The translations under genes and the position numbers were made by a program. 64,000 bases of DNA, taken from contig CAVVDM010000007.1 of the NCBI GenBank assembly GCA_963746885.1, positions 62,001 to 126,000 of the forward strand, written 5' to 3'. Positions 22,196 through 31,264 of this stretch are shown here, piece by piece (within the stretch, counting starts at the first letter, position 1; each line of letters opens with the position of its first letter). This DNA comes from DATARH01 sp963746885 (GTDB lineage Bacteria; Pseudomonadota; Alphaproteobacteria; ATCC43930; CGMCC-115725). The notes under the pieces are model-generated. The model made no database searches. It worked only from the letters and a program-made list of their open reading frames with translations, and was not told the origin of the DNA.

Positions 22196-22252
22196 TCCGT
22201 TCCTCGGCGTCCCACGCGGAACTGCATCCGCTCGCGGCTCGTGTCGCCACTT

Positions 22253-23263
22253 CTAAGCTTCGGCCAGCACGTCGGTCCACAATTCGCTCGGGTCCGGCTC
22301 CGGGCAGTCCTGGGCGAACTGCGCCGCCTCGACGACAAGGTCTCGCGCACGCCGCTCGATCCGCTTCAATTCGCTGTCGTCGGCCCCGTACTCCTCGATC
22401 AGACGCTGCCGCAGATGGCTGATCGGATCGTGCTCGGTGCGCATCCGGTCGACTTCCTCCTTGCTGCGGTATTTTGCCGGGTCCGACATCGAGTGGCCGC
22501 GGTAGCGATAGGTCAGCATCTCGAGGATGATCGGCCCCTGGCCGGAGCGGGCGTGCTCGGCCGCGGCGAGCCCTGCCTCGTGGATCGCCACGACATCCAT
22601 GCCGTCGACCTGCTCGCCGGGAATGCCGTAGGCGATGCCGCGATGAAACAGGTCGGTGCGGGCCGAGGCGCGGTTGACCGAGGTGCCCATGCCGTAGCGG
22701 TTGTTCTCGATCACGTAGACGACCGGCAGCTTCCACAGCGAGGCCATGTTGAAGCTTTCGTACACCTGGCCCTGGTTGATCGCGCCGTCGCCGAGATAGG
22801 TCACCGAGATCCGTCCGTCGTCGCGATAGCGGTGGGCAAAGCCGAGACCGGTGCCGATCGGCACCTGCGCGCCGACGATGCCGTGGCCGCCGAAGAAATT
22901 CTTTTCCGGGCTGAACATGTGCATCGAGCCGCCCTTGCCGTGCGAATAGCCGCCGCGCCGCCCGGTCAGTTCGGCCATCACCCCCTTGGGGTCCATGCCG
23001 CAGGCCAGCATATGCCCGTGGTCGCGATAGGAGGTGACGATCGTGTCGCCCTCCTGGAGCGCCGCCTGCATGCCGACGACGACCGCCTCCTGGCCGATAT
23101 AGAGATGGCAGAAGCCGCCGATCAGCCCCATCCCGTACATCTGTCCCGCGCGTTCCTCGAAGCGACGGATCAGCAGCATGTCGGCGTAATAACGCTTGAG
23201 CGCGTCGGGCGTAACGTGAGGCTCGGCGGCCTCCGCCGCCTTGGCCTTGCGCTTGACTGCCAT
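22253..23263 (-). CDS. pdhA: Pyruvate dehydrogenase E1 alpha
   Basis: Alpha subunit of E1, which decarboxylates pyruvate with thiamine diphosphate. The 336-residue protein has RRFEERAGQMYGMG, GGSMHMFSPEKNFFGGHGIVG, and the ThDP/Mg motif GDGAINQGQVYESFNMA with ENNRYGMGTSV. The phosphorylation-loop region YRGHSMSDPAKYRSKEE is also present. The start at 23263 (MAVKRKAKAAEA) is chosen because the open extension upstream has no family similarity and GGAGG lies just before it. First gene of the pdhABC-lpd-lipA run. Confidence 0.96.
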   Translation of the reverse strand: MAVKRKAKAAEAAEPHVTPDALKRYYADMLLIRRFEERAGQMYGMGLIGGFCHLYIGQEAVVVGMQAALQEGDTIVTSYRDHGHMLACGMDPKGVMAELTGRRGGYSHGKGGSMHMFSPEKNFFGGHGIVGAQVPIGTGLGFAHRYRDDGRISVTYLGDGAINQGQVYESFNMASLWKLPVVYVIENNRYGMGTSVNRASARTDLFHRGIAYGIPGEQVDGMDVVAIHEAGLAAAEHARSGQGPIILEMLTYRYRGHSMSDPAKYRSKEEVDRMRTEHDPISHLRQRLIEEYGADDSELKRIERRARDLVVEAAQFAQDCPEPDPSELWTDVLAEA

Positions 23264-23403
23264 CTGGCTTCCTCCGGGGCTGCCCCCGAAGCATGGGGTC
23301 AAATCCCGTTGTTTGCAACCTCGCGGCCATCGACCGCCGGATTGCTCGGGAGCAGCCGCCGATCCGGAAAAGCGGCAAAAAAGCCGCACCGGGCAGCGGA
23401 GGA

Positions 23404-23728
23404 TCAGCGCCGCTCCGGCGGCGTCATGATCACAATCTCGTCAGGCTTGACGACGTCGAGGGTCTTGCGGACCTGCGGTGTCCAGCAGATCGGGATCGAC
23501 GTGATCGGGCCGCATGTGTGCGACCCTGTGAGCCAGTTCGGCGCGTTCGGTCTCGACTGCCGACAGGTTTTCCTTGGCGAGGTGCAATTCCGCCGTCAGG
23601 CGGACCCAGGCGCGTAAGCCCCGATCCCCCTCGACGAGGTGGTAGGCAAAATAGCCGGTCAGGGCCATCCCGAGGAACGGCCCGATCAACACCTTCGCCC
23701 GCCGGCGCATCTCGCGCAGCACGATCAT
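23404..23728 (-). CDS. ftsB: Cell division protein FtsB (septum formation initiator), one frameshift
   Basis: Small bitopic division protein of the FtsB/DivIC family. The N-terminal membrane segment is VLIGPFLGMALTGYFAYHL (about residues 13-31). A short coiled coil with LTAELHLAKENLSAVETE follows. One extra base near 23475-23481 shifts the frame. Correcting it gives DTQVRKTLDVVKPDEIVIM and the ending TPPERR at 23404. About 107 residues, normal length. A gene of this type between eno and pdhA is the standard alphaproteobacterial order. Confidence 0.85.
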
Positions 23729-23857
23729 GCTGCAAGAGAATCACGCAAAGATGCCGCGGTCAATGCTCCCGAATATTTGCCGCCAAAGTAAACCGCCGCC
23801 GCCGCCGGAGGATTCCTCCTCTGCCTCTCACCCTGATGGCCGCGAGAGGCCGGGGGC

Positions 23858-25132
23858 TTACCGCCTAAGCACCGCGCGACCCGGATAGAGGGCCGATTCG
23901 CCCAGTTCTTCCTCGATACGAATCAGCTGGTTGTATTTGGCCAGCCGGTCGGAGCGCGACAGCGAGCCTGTCTTGATCTGCCCGCAATTGGTCGCAACCG
24001 CGAGATCGGCGATCGTCGCATCCTCGGTCTCGCCCGAGCGGTGCGAGAAGACGGCGCCGTAGCCGGCGCGCAGCGCCGTCTCGACCGCGTCGAGCGTCTC
24101 CGACAGCGTGCCGATCTGGTTGACCTTGACCAATAGCGCGTTGCCGACGCCGCGCGCGATGCCGTCGCGGAGGCGCTGCGGATTGGTCACAAACGCATCG
24201 TCGCCGACGAGTTGGATCCGGGCGCCCAGCGTCTGGGTCAACAGCGCCCAGCCGTCCCAATCGTCCTCCGCCATGCCGTCCTCGATCGACACGATCGGGT
24301 AGCGGGCGACGAGATCGGCGTAGTAGGCAACCATGCCCGCGGCATCGAGTACCTTGCCCTCGCCATCGAGATGGTATTTGCCGTCGCGGTAGAACTCGGT
24401 GGAGGCAGGGTCGAGCGCCAGCACGACGTCGTCGCCGGGGTGATAGCCGGCCGCCTCGATCGCCTGCATCACAAAGCCGAGCGCCGCGTCGGCCGACGCC
24501 AGGTTCGGCGCAAAGCCGCCCTCGTCGCCGACATTGGTGTTGTGCCCGGCATCGTGCAGCTTCTTGCGCAGCGTGTGAAAAATCTCCGAGCCCATGCGAA
24601 TCGCGTCGGTCACGCTCGGCGCGCCAACCGGCATGATCATGAATTCCTGGATGTCGATCGGGTTGTCCGCGTGCACCCCGCCATTGACGATGTTCATCAT
24701 CGGCACCGGCAGCGTGCGGGCGAAGACCCCGCCGACATAGCGGTAGAGCGGCTGTTCGAGCTCGACGGCCGAGGCTTTCGCGCAGGCGAGGCTGACGCCG
24801 AGCACCGCGTTGGCGCCGAGGCGGCCCTTGTTCGGCGTGCCGTCGAGCGCGATGAGGGTGCGGTCGATCGCGAGCTGGTCGGCCGCGTCGAAGCCCGACA
24901 GCGCGTCGAAGATCTCGCCGTTGACCGCATCGACCGCCTGCAACACGCCGCGGCCGCCATAGCGCGCCCCGCCGTCGCGCTTCTCGACCGCCTCATGCGC
25001 CCCGGTCGAGGCGCCCGAAGGCACCGCGGCGCGGCCCATCGCACCCGAGTCGAGCGTCACCTCGACCTCGACGGTCGGATTGCCGCGGCTGTCGAGAATT
25101 TCGCGGGCATGGATGTCGGCAATGTCGGTCAT
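23858..25132 (-). CDS. eno: Enolase
   Basis: Glycolytic 2-phosphoglycerate dehydratase, 424 residues and intact. Motifs include AREILDSRGNPTVEVEV, PSGASTGAHEAVEKRDG, GDEGGFAPN, SIEDGMAEDDWDGW (metal Glu), GDDAFVTN, the catalytic-lysine strand LLVKVNQIGTL and SHRSGETEDATIADLAVATN. The start at 25132 (MTDIADIHARE) is preferred over an upstream in-frame start that would add 22 non-homologous residues. It lies between kdsA and ftsB on the same strand. Confidence 0.98.
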   Translation of the reverse strand: MTDIADIHAREILDSRGNPTVEVEVTLDSGAMGRAAVPSGASTGAHEAVEKRDGGARYGGRGVLQAVDAVNGEIFDALSGFDAADQLAIDRTLIALDGTPNKGRLGANAVLGVSLACAKASAVELEQPLYRYVGGVFARTLPVPMMNIVNGGVHADNPIDIQEFMIMPVGAPSVTDAIRMGSEIFHTLRKKLHDAGHNTNVGDEGGFAPNLASADAALGFVMQAIEAAGYHPGDDVVLALDPASTEFYRDGKYHLDGEGKVLDAAGMVAYYADLVARYPIVSIEDGMAEDDWDGWALLTQTLGARIQLVGDDAFVTNPQRLRDGIARGVGNALLVKVNQIGTLSETLDAVETALRAGYGAVFSHRSGETEDATIADLAVATNCGQIKTGSLSRSDRLAKYNQLIRIEEELGESALYPGRAVLRR

Positions 25133-25251
25133 CGGGCTCTCCGAGAGTGGCAGCGTGACGGCGAGATTGCGTTGTCGCCGCATTTCTCGCAATGCCAACT
25201 GGGGCTGTCGTAGCGTGCGCCGCGAAGCAATCTCGGTGCCGCAAGGCCGAT

Positions 25252-26118
25252 CTACCGGTCGGACGCCGCCCCGGTCGGCCTGACTTTGGCCAGGCGGTCG
25301 AAGGCGATCAGGGTTTCGAGCAGCCCGGGGAGCGCCCGGAGCGGCACCATGTTGGGGCCGTCGGAGGGGGCGCGGTCGGGGTCCTCATGGGTTTCGATGA
25401 AGACGGCGGCGACGCCGACCGCCACGGCGGCGCGCGCCAATGTCTCGACGAAGCGGCGCTCGCCACCGCTCTTGCCGCCCTGCCCGCCCGGCTGCTGCAC
25501 CGAATGGGTCGCGTCGAACACCACCGGATAGCCGGTCTCGGCCAAGACCGGCAGGGACCGCATGTCGGAGATCAGCGTGTTGTAGCCGAAGCTGACGCCG
25601 CGCTCGCACAAGAGGATGCGCTCGTTCTTTTGTCCATTTGGGCCGCTGCCGGCGATCTTGCCGGCGACATGCTGCATGTCCCAGGGCGCAAGAAACTGGC
25701 CCTTCTTGACGTTGATCGCGCTACCGGTGCGGGCGGCGGCGACCAGCAGATCGGTCTGGCGGCACAGATAGGCTGGGATCTGCAACACGTCGACCGCTGC
25801 TGCGGTCGGCGCGCATTGCTCGGGCAGATGCACATCGGTCAACACCGCGCAGCCGTGCGTCTCGCGGATCTCGGCGAGGATCGGCAGGCCATTGTCGAAG
25901 CCGATCCCGCGCGCGCCCGACAGCGAGGTGCGGTTGGCCTTGTCGAACGACGTCTTGTAGATGAGCTTGATGCCGAGCCGTTCCGTTATCTCGGCCAACG
26001 CCGCGCTCATCTCAAGCGCGTGCCCGCGACTTTCGAGCGCGCAGGGGCCGGCGATCAGCACCAGCGGCAGGTCGTTGCCGAGCGTGATGTCGCCGATCGT
26101 GACGTGACGTGGTTGCAT
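25252..26118 (-). CDS. kdsA: 3-deoxy-8-phosphooctulonate synthase KdsA
   Basis: Condenses phosphoenolpyruvate with arabinose 5-phosphate to make KDO-8-phosphate for lipid A, implying a Gram-negative envelope with KDO. The 288-residue protein has LIAGPCALESRGHALEM, YKTSFDKANRTS, LTDVHLPEQC, LQIPAYLCRQTDLL, NVKKGQFLAPWDM and VVFDATHSVQQPG. The asparagine in INVKKGQF and the overall pattern fit the KDO8PS family. It is intact and 10 bases after pyrG. Confidence 0.97.
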   Translation of the reverse strand: MQPRHVTIGDITLGNDLPLVLIAGPCALESRGHALEMSAALAEITERLGIKLIYKTSFDKANRTSLSGARGIGFDNGLPILAEIRETHGCAVLTDVHLPEQCAPTAAAVDVLQIPAYLCRQTDLLVAAARTGSAINVKKGQFLAPWDMQHVAGKIAGSGPNGQKNERILLCERGVSFGYNTLISDMRSLPVLAETGYPVVFDATHSVQQPGGQGGKSGGERRFVETLARAAVAVGVAAVFIETHEDPDRAPSDGPNMVPLRALPGLLETLIAFDRLAKVRPTGAASDR

Positions 26119-26128
26119 GGCTGCGACC

Positions 26129-27758
26129 TCACACCAGCCGCGACTGGTCGACGGCGGCCTTGACGAACGAGGTAAAGAGCGGATGCGGCTCGAACGGGCG
26201 CGATTTCAGCTCGGGATGGAACTGCACGCCGACAAACCAGGGATGGTCCGGGATCTCGACAATTTCGGGCAACAGCCCGTCCGGTGACATGCCGGAAAAG
26301 CGCAGGCCCGCCGCTTCGAGCGAGTCGCGATAGGCGATGTTGACCTCGTAGCGGTGGCGGTGGCGCTCGCTGATGCGGGTCGTGCCGTAGATCTCGGCAA
26401 CCCGGCTCTCGGGGTCGAGCACCGCGTCGTAGGCGCCCAGCCGCATCGTGCCGCCGAGATCGGTGTCGACGCCGCGCTGCTCCATCTCGTTGTCCCGCAC
26501 CCACTCAGTCATCAGCCCGATCACCGGGTGGGCGCAGGCGCCGAACTCGGTCGAGCCGGCGCCGGTCAGCTTGGCGAGATGGCGCGCCGCCTCGATCACC
26601 GCCATCTGCATGCCAAAGCAGATGCCGAAATAGGGCACCTGCCTTTCGCGGGCGAAGCGCGCCGCCTCGATCTTGCCCTCGGTGCCGCGCTCGCCAAACC
26701 CGCCCGGCACGAGGATCGCATGCACCCCCTCCAATTGATGCACCGCCTCGCGCTTCCGCCTCGAACACCTCCGAATCGATCCAGTCGAGCTTGACTCGCA
26801 CGTTGTTGGCGATGCCGCCATGCGTCATCGCCTCAGCCAGTGATTTGTAGCTGTCGAGCAGGTGCGTGTACTTGCCGACGATCGCGATCGTGACCTCGCC
26901 TTCGGGGCGGCGGATGCGATTGACGACGCTGTCCCAGCGCGACAGGTCGGGCTCCGGCGCCTCCACCCCGAAATGGGCGCAAACCTCGCGGTCGAAGCCC
27001 TCTTCATGGTAGGCGGCGGGCACAGCGTAGATCGTATCGACGTCGATTGCCGGGATGACCCGCGATTCGCGCAAATTGCAGAACAGCGCGATCTTCTTGC
27101 GCGCGCCCTCCGGGATCGGCCGCTCGCAGCGGCACAACAGGATGTCGGGCTGGATGCCGAGGCCGAGCAATTCCTTTGCCGAATGCTGGGTCGGCTTCGT
27201 CTTCAACTCGCCGGCCGAGTTGATCCACGGCACCAGCGTCAGGTGCACGAACATGACCCGCTCGCGCCCGAGTTCGTTGCCGAGCTGGCGAATCGCTTCG
27301 AGAAACGGCAGGCCCTCGATGTCGCCCACCGTGCCGCCGATCTCGCACAGCACGAAATCCTCGTCGCCCAGGTCGGCGGTGATGAATTCCTTGATCGCGT
27401 CGGTGACGTGCGGAATCACCTGCACCGTCGCGCCGAGATATTCGCCGCGCCGCTCGCGGCCGATCACGGTCGAGTAGATACGGCCGGTGGTCACGCTGTC
27501 GCTCTTGCGTGCGGCGACGCCGACGTAGCGCTCGTAATGGCCGAGATCGAGGTCGGTCTCGGCACCGTCATCGGTCACAAAGACTTCCCCATGCTGATAG
27601 GGGCTCATCGTGCCGGGATCGACATTGAGATAGGGGTCCAGCTTGCGCAGGCGCACCCGGAATCCGCGCGCCTGCAGCAGCGCGCCGAGCGCCGCCGAGC
27701 ACAGACCCTTGCCGAGAGAGGACACCACGCCGCCGGTGATGAAGATGAACCGCGTCAT
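26129..27758 (-). CDS. pyrG: CTP synthase, one frameshift
   Basis: Makes CTP from UTP, ATP and glutamine. The N-terminal synthase domain has FITGGVVSSLGKGLCSAALG, KLDPYLNVDPGTMSP and EIGGTVGDIEGLPFLEA. The C-terminal glutaminase domain has PGGFGERGTEGK, the catalytic-cysteine motif YFGICFGMQMAVIE and VQFHPELKSRP with the His/Glu. One extra base around 26747-26753 breaks the linker between the domains. The repaired protein is about 542 residues, the normal length. An essential gene, so a true disruption is unlikely. Confidence 0.95.
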
Positions 27759-27937
27759 GGACCTTCAGTGTATAGCAAGCATCGTCGGCGTCCCAACTGA
27801 AACTGCGTCATCGATGGCGCGCCCCGCAATTGTCGGCTCAGCTTGAGTTGCCCGGTCGCCGCTGTAAGCGGGATGCCGCCCGGGACGGTATGGCTGCCGT
27901 GGCGAGGTCGCTCGCGCGAGGCGAGTCGCGGGCGCTC

Positions 27938-28312
27938 CTACTTGGCCGGCGGCGCGGCGGGCGTTGCAGGCTGCGTGGGAGCGGCAGCACCGGCGGGCGC
28001 CGGTGCGGTCGGCGCCGCGGGGGCGGCAGGCGCGGCCGGCCCAAGCGGCACCGGCCCGCCCTGGTCGATGATCGAGCGCGGCGCGTGGGTCGCGTTGCTC
28101 AGCACTACAAGCAGGATGCTGGTCGCAAAGAACAGGGCCGCCAGGATCGCCGTCGTGCGGGTCAGCAGATTGGCGGTCGAGCGCCCGGTCATGAAGCCGG
28201 ACATGCCGCCGCCGCCCATGCCGAGCGCGCCACCCTCGCTCTTTTGCAGCAGCACGACGCCGACCAGCGCGAGCGCGATCAAGACATGGACGACAAACAA
28301 AAGAATGATCAT
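27938..28312 (-). CDS. secG: Preprotein translocase subunit SecG
   Basis: Accessory subunit of the SecYEG translocon, 124 residues. Two membrane helices are visible: residues 1-22 (LLFVVHVLIALALVGVVLL) and about 52-72. Between them is the cytoplasmic loop with QKSEGGALGMGGGG, the family signature. The C-terminus is a low-complexity Ala/Pro tail from about residue 90, common in alphaproteobacterial SecG. It is encoded between tpiA and pyrG, its usual place. Confidence 0.92.
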   Translation of the reverse strand: MIILLFVVHVLIALALVGVVLLQKSEGGALGMGGGGMSGFMTGRSTANLLTRTTAILAALFFATSILLVVLSNATHAPRSIIDQGGPVPLGPAAPAAPAAPTAPAPAGAAAPTQPATPAAPPAK

Positions 28313-28439
28313 CGGCTGAGCGGCATCGCGGTGCTTTTGGAGATTGCGGCGTTATGTAAGCTCTTCGGCCGCCGCTGGCTAGCGGCGCGCGCGCGCGTCT
28401 CAATTTGCCGCTACATTCGGCCGGCAATCCGCTGCAGCG

Positions 28440-29171
28440 TCACCCGCAGGCCTTGGCGATTGCCCAGAAATCCTCGGCCTTGAGGCTGGCGCCGCCGACC
28501 AGCGCGCCGTCGACTTCGGCGAGCGCCAGAATCTCGGCGGCATTTTTCGGGTTGACCGAGCCGCCGTAGAGGATGCGCGTGCCGGCCGGGATGCGGCTGC
28601 TGATCGCCGCGTGGATCTCGGTGATGTCGGCCAGCGTCGGGGTCAGCCCGGTGCCGATCGCCCACACCGGCTCATAGGCGACGACCAGTCGCTCGGCCCC
28701 GGCCCCTTCCGGCAGCGAGCCGGCGAGCTGGCCCGCGACCACCGACACTGCCCGTCCGGCCTCGCGTTCGGCCCGTGTTTCGCCGACGCAGACGATCGCG
28801 ACGAGCCCGGCGCGCCATGCCGCCTCAGTCTTGGCCCGAACATCGGCATCGCTCTCGCCGAGCCCGTGCCGGCGCTCGGAATGGCCGAGGATGACGTGGC
28901 TGCAGCCGGCATCCTTCAGCATCTCCGCGCTGATCGAGCCGGTGAATGCGCCGGCGGCAGCGGCGTGGCAATCCTGCCCGCCGAGCGCGACACCGCTGCC
29001 GGCGAGCGCCGCGCCGACCGCGGCGACCAAGGTGGCAGGCGGACACACCAGGAGGTCGCAGGCGTGCGGTTCCCGCGCCCGCTCCGCGACGGCTTGCGCC
29101 AGCGCCATTCCGTCGGCGCGCAGCCCGTTCATCTTCCAGTTGCCGGCAACAAGTCGTTTTCGTTCAGGCAT
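28440..29171 (-). CDS. tpiA: Triose-phosphate isomerase
   Basis: Interconverts glyceraldehyde 3-phosphate and dihydroxyacetone phosphate. Catalytic residues are visible: Lys in GNWKMNG near residue 13, His in ILGHSERR near 96, Glu in YEPVWAIGTG near 166. The phosphate loop YGGSVNPKNA and ALVGGASLK complete the barrel. The start at 29171 (MPERKRLVAGNW) is used; an ATG two codons upstream at 29177 is equally possible. First gene of the long minus-strand core run and divergent from ppiD. Confidence 0.97.
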   Translation of the reverse strand: MPERKRLVAGNWKMNGLRADGMALAQAVAERAREPHACDLLVCPPATLVAAVGAALAGSGVALGGQDCHAAAAGAFTGSISAEMLKDAGCSHVILGHSERRHGLGESDADVRAKTEAAWRAGLVAIVCVGETRAEREAGRAVSVVAGQLAGSLPEGAGAERLVVAYEPVWAIGTGLTPTLADITEIHAAISSRIPAGTRILYGGSVNPKNAAEILALAEVDGALVGGASLKAEDFWAIAKACG

Positions 29172-29350
29172 TTCCATTCTCCCGCGCGGCGCAGCGCCGG
29201 CACCGGCTGTTGTTGCGGCCCCGCTTGGCCCTGTCTATGGTCGCGCCTACGATCACATCGGGGTCCGCGGAGGTCAACCGACCGCCGGCACGGACGAGGC
29301 AACTGCCACGCGGCGCCGGGTCCGATCCCAAGAAGCGAGCGTTTCACGCC

Positions 29351-31237
29351 ATGATGCAAGCGATCCGCACTCGAGCGGGCTCCATAATCGTCAAGGTTCT
29401 ATTTGCGTTGCTGATCGTTTCCTTCGGTTTCTGGGGTATCTATACGCGTTCGCCCTACTACCAGGAGCATTCGCCCGATACGGTCATCGCCACGGTGGGC
29501 GACCACGATATCCGGGCCGAAGAGCTGCAACAGGCATTGCAGCCGACCCTGGAGCGGCTGCGCGCGCAGTTCGGCGCCGCCTTCGACCAGCAGCAGATCA
29601 AGCAGTTCGGCATCGTCGATCGGGTGCTCGGACAACTGATCGACCGCAGCCTGCTCGACCAGGAAGCCCAGCGGCTCGACCTGCGGCTCTCCGATGACGT
29701 GATCCGCAGCGCAATCTACGACAACCCGGCGTTTCGCGGGCCGGACGGCAAGTTTAACCGTCAGATGTTCGCGCAGGTGCTGACGATGAACCACCTGAGC
29801 GAAGACCAGTTGGTGGCCCGGCTGCGGCGCGATATCCCGCGCGCCGACCTGGTGCAGGCGCTGACCGCCGGGGTCGAGGCGCCGCGGCCGGTGGTCGATG
29901 TTCTCTACCGCTACCGCAATGAAAAGCGTGTCGCCGACATCGTCGCTTTCCCGGCCGCCGCCGTCACCGACGTCGGCCAGCCGAGCGAGGCCGAGCTGAA
30001 CAAGTTCTATGAGGCGCATCCCGACCTGTTCCGCGCGCCCGAATACCGCAGCTTCGCCTTGGCGAGCCTGTCGCCCGCCGAACTGACGGAAAAGGGCGCG
30101 ATCCCCGAGGACCGGCTGCGCAAGGAATATGACCAGCGGCAGGACGAGTTCGCGACCCCCGAGAAGCGCGACATCCAGCAGATCCTCGCGCCCTCCGAAG
30201 ACAAGGCCAAAGAAGCCGAGGCCGCGTTGAAGGCCGGCAAGGATTGGAAGGAGGTCGCGACGACGATTGCCGGCATGACCCCGGACACGATCGACCTCGG
30301 CCTGCTCGCCCGCAAAGAGATCCCGCACGAGTTGGGCGACGTTGCCTTCGATTTGCAGCTCAATCAGCCGAGCCAGCCGATCAAGACGCCGCTCGGCTGG
30401 CACATCCTGCGCGTCGTCAAGATCGAGCCGGCGGCGACGCAGAGCTTTGCGGCGGTCAAGTCGAAGATCGAGGACGAGGTGAAGCTGCGCGATGCCGTCG
30501 ATCGGCTCGACAAGATCGGCAACCAGGCCGACGACGCGCTGGCCGGCGGCGCCAACCTCGCCGAGGTCGCATCGAAATACGGGCTGAAGGTGACGAATGT
30601 CGCCGCTGCCGACAATGGCGGCCTGGGCCGCGACGGCAAGCCGGTCAAACTGCCGGTCGGGTCCGACGAGATCATCAAGACGGTGTTCGCAACCGATGCA
30701 GGCCAAACCAGCCGCGTCACCGACACCCAGGACGGCGCGATCTTCGCCGTCCATGTCGACAAGATCACCCCGCCGGCGGAAAGACCGCTCGCTGAGGTCA
30801 AGGACAAGGCCATCGCCGCCTGGCAGGCCGAGCAGAAGCGAGAGGCGGCGATCAAACAGGAGAAGGCACTCGCCAAGGCGGTCACCCCCGAGCTGCCGTT
30901 GGCCAAGGCGGCGGGCGCCAAAGGGTTCACATTGCTTGCCGCGGTAACTCTGTCGCGCACCGTGCAGCCCGGTCAGAGCTTTCCGCCGACGCTGGTCGCC
31001 AAGCTGTTCGCGGCCAAACCGGGCGATGTCGTCAGCGCCAGCGATGCGACCGGTGCCTACACGGCGCAGCTGAAGACGATCCAAGCGCTGGAAACGGTGC
31101 CCGCTGCCGAGGCCGAAAAACTGTCGCAGCAGCAGGCTGACGAAACCAAGCTCGACGTTGCCAGCGAGCTCACCGAGGCGCTGCGGCGGCGCTTCCCGGT
31201 CGAGATCAAGCGCGATGCGCTCGACCGGATGTTCTGA
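29351..31237 (+). CDS. ppiD: Periplasmic peptidyl-prolyl isomerase PpiD-like (SurA_N plus parvulin)
   Basis: Membrane-anchored periplasmic chaperone/prolyl isomerase, 628 residues. One N-terminal transmembrane segment (about 12-30, IIVKVLFALLIVSFGFWGIY) anchors it. A SurA_N-type chaperone region follows (VGDHDIRAEELQQAL, IDRSLLDQEAQRLDLRLSDD). A parvulin-like domain occupies about 245-345. A C-terminal segment continues to DALDRMF. The ATG at 29351 is chosen because it directly precedes the membrane anchor. PpiD between tpiA and trpE is the normal alphaproteobacterial order. Its end is 27 bases from the trpEG end (convergent). Confidence 0.9.
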   Translation: MMQAIRTRAGSIIVKVLFALLIVSFGFWGIYTRSPYYQEHSPDTVIATVGDHDIRAEELQQALQPTLERLRAQFGAAFDQQQIKQFGIVDRVLGQLIDRSLLDQEAQRLDLRLSDDVIRSAIYDNPAFRGPDGKFNRQMFAQVLTMNHLSEDQLVARLRRDIPRADLVQALTAGVEAPRPVVDVLYRYRNEKRVADIVAFPAAAVTDVGQPSEAELNKFYEAHPDLFRAPEYRSFALASLSPAELTEKGAIPEDRLRKEYDQRQDEFATPEKRDIQQILAPSEDKAKEAEAALKAGKDWKEVATTIAGMTPDTIDLGLLARKEIPHELGDVAFDLQLNQPSQPIKTPLGWHILRVVKIEPAATQSFAAVKSKIEDEVKLRDAVDRLDKIGNQADDALAGGANLAEVASKYGLKVTNVAAADNGGLGRDGKPVKLPVGSDEIIKTVFATDAGQTSRVTDTQDGAIFAVHVDKITPPAERPLAEVKDKAIAAWQAEQKREAAIKQEKALAKAVTPELPLAKAAGAKGFTLLAAVTLSRTVQPGQSFPPTLVAKLFAAKPGDVVSASDATGAYTAQLKTIQALETVPAAEAEKLSQQQADETKLDVASELTEALRRRFPVEIKRDALDRMF

Positions 31238-31264
31238 CGCTAGCCCGCGGCGCTGGCAGCGGGG

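Noticed and set aside
27759..27937. A tRNA or regulatory RNA between secG and pyrG
   Set aside because: No cloverleaf or convincing hairpin could be built; nothing recognisable in this gap.
29399..31084. 561-codon open frame antisense to ppiD
   Set aside because: The translation is an Arg/Leu/Gly/Asp-rich shadow; PpiD on the + strand has membrane anchor and parvulin motifs.
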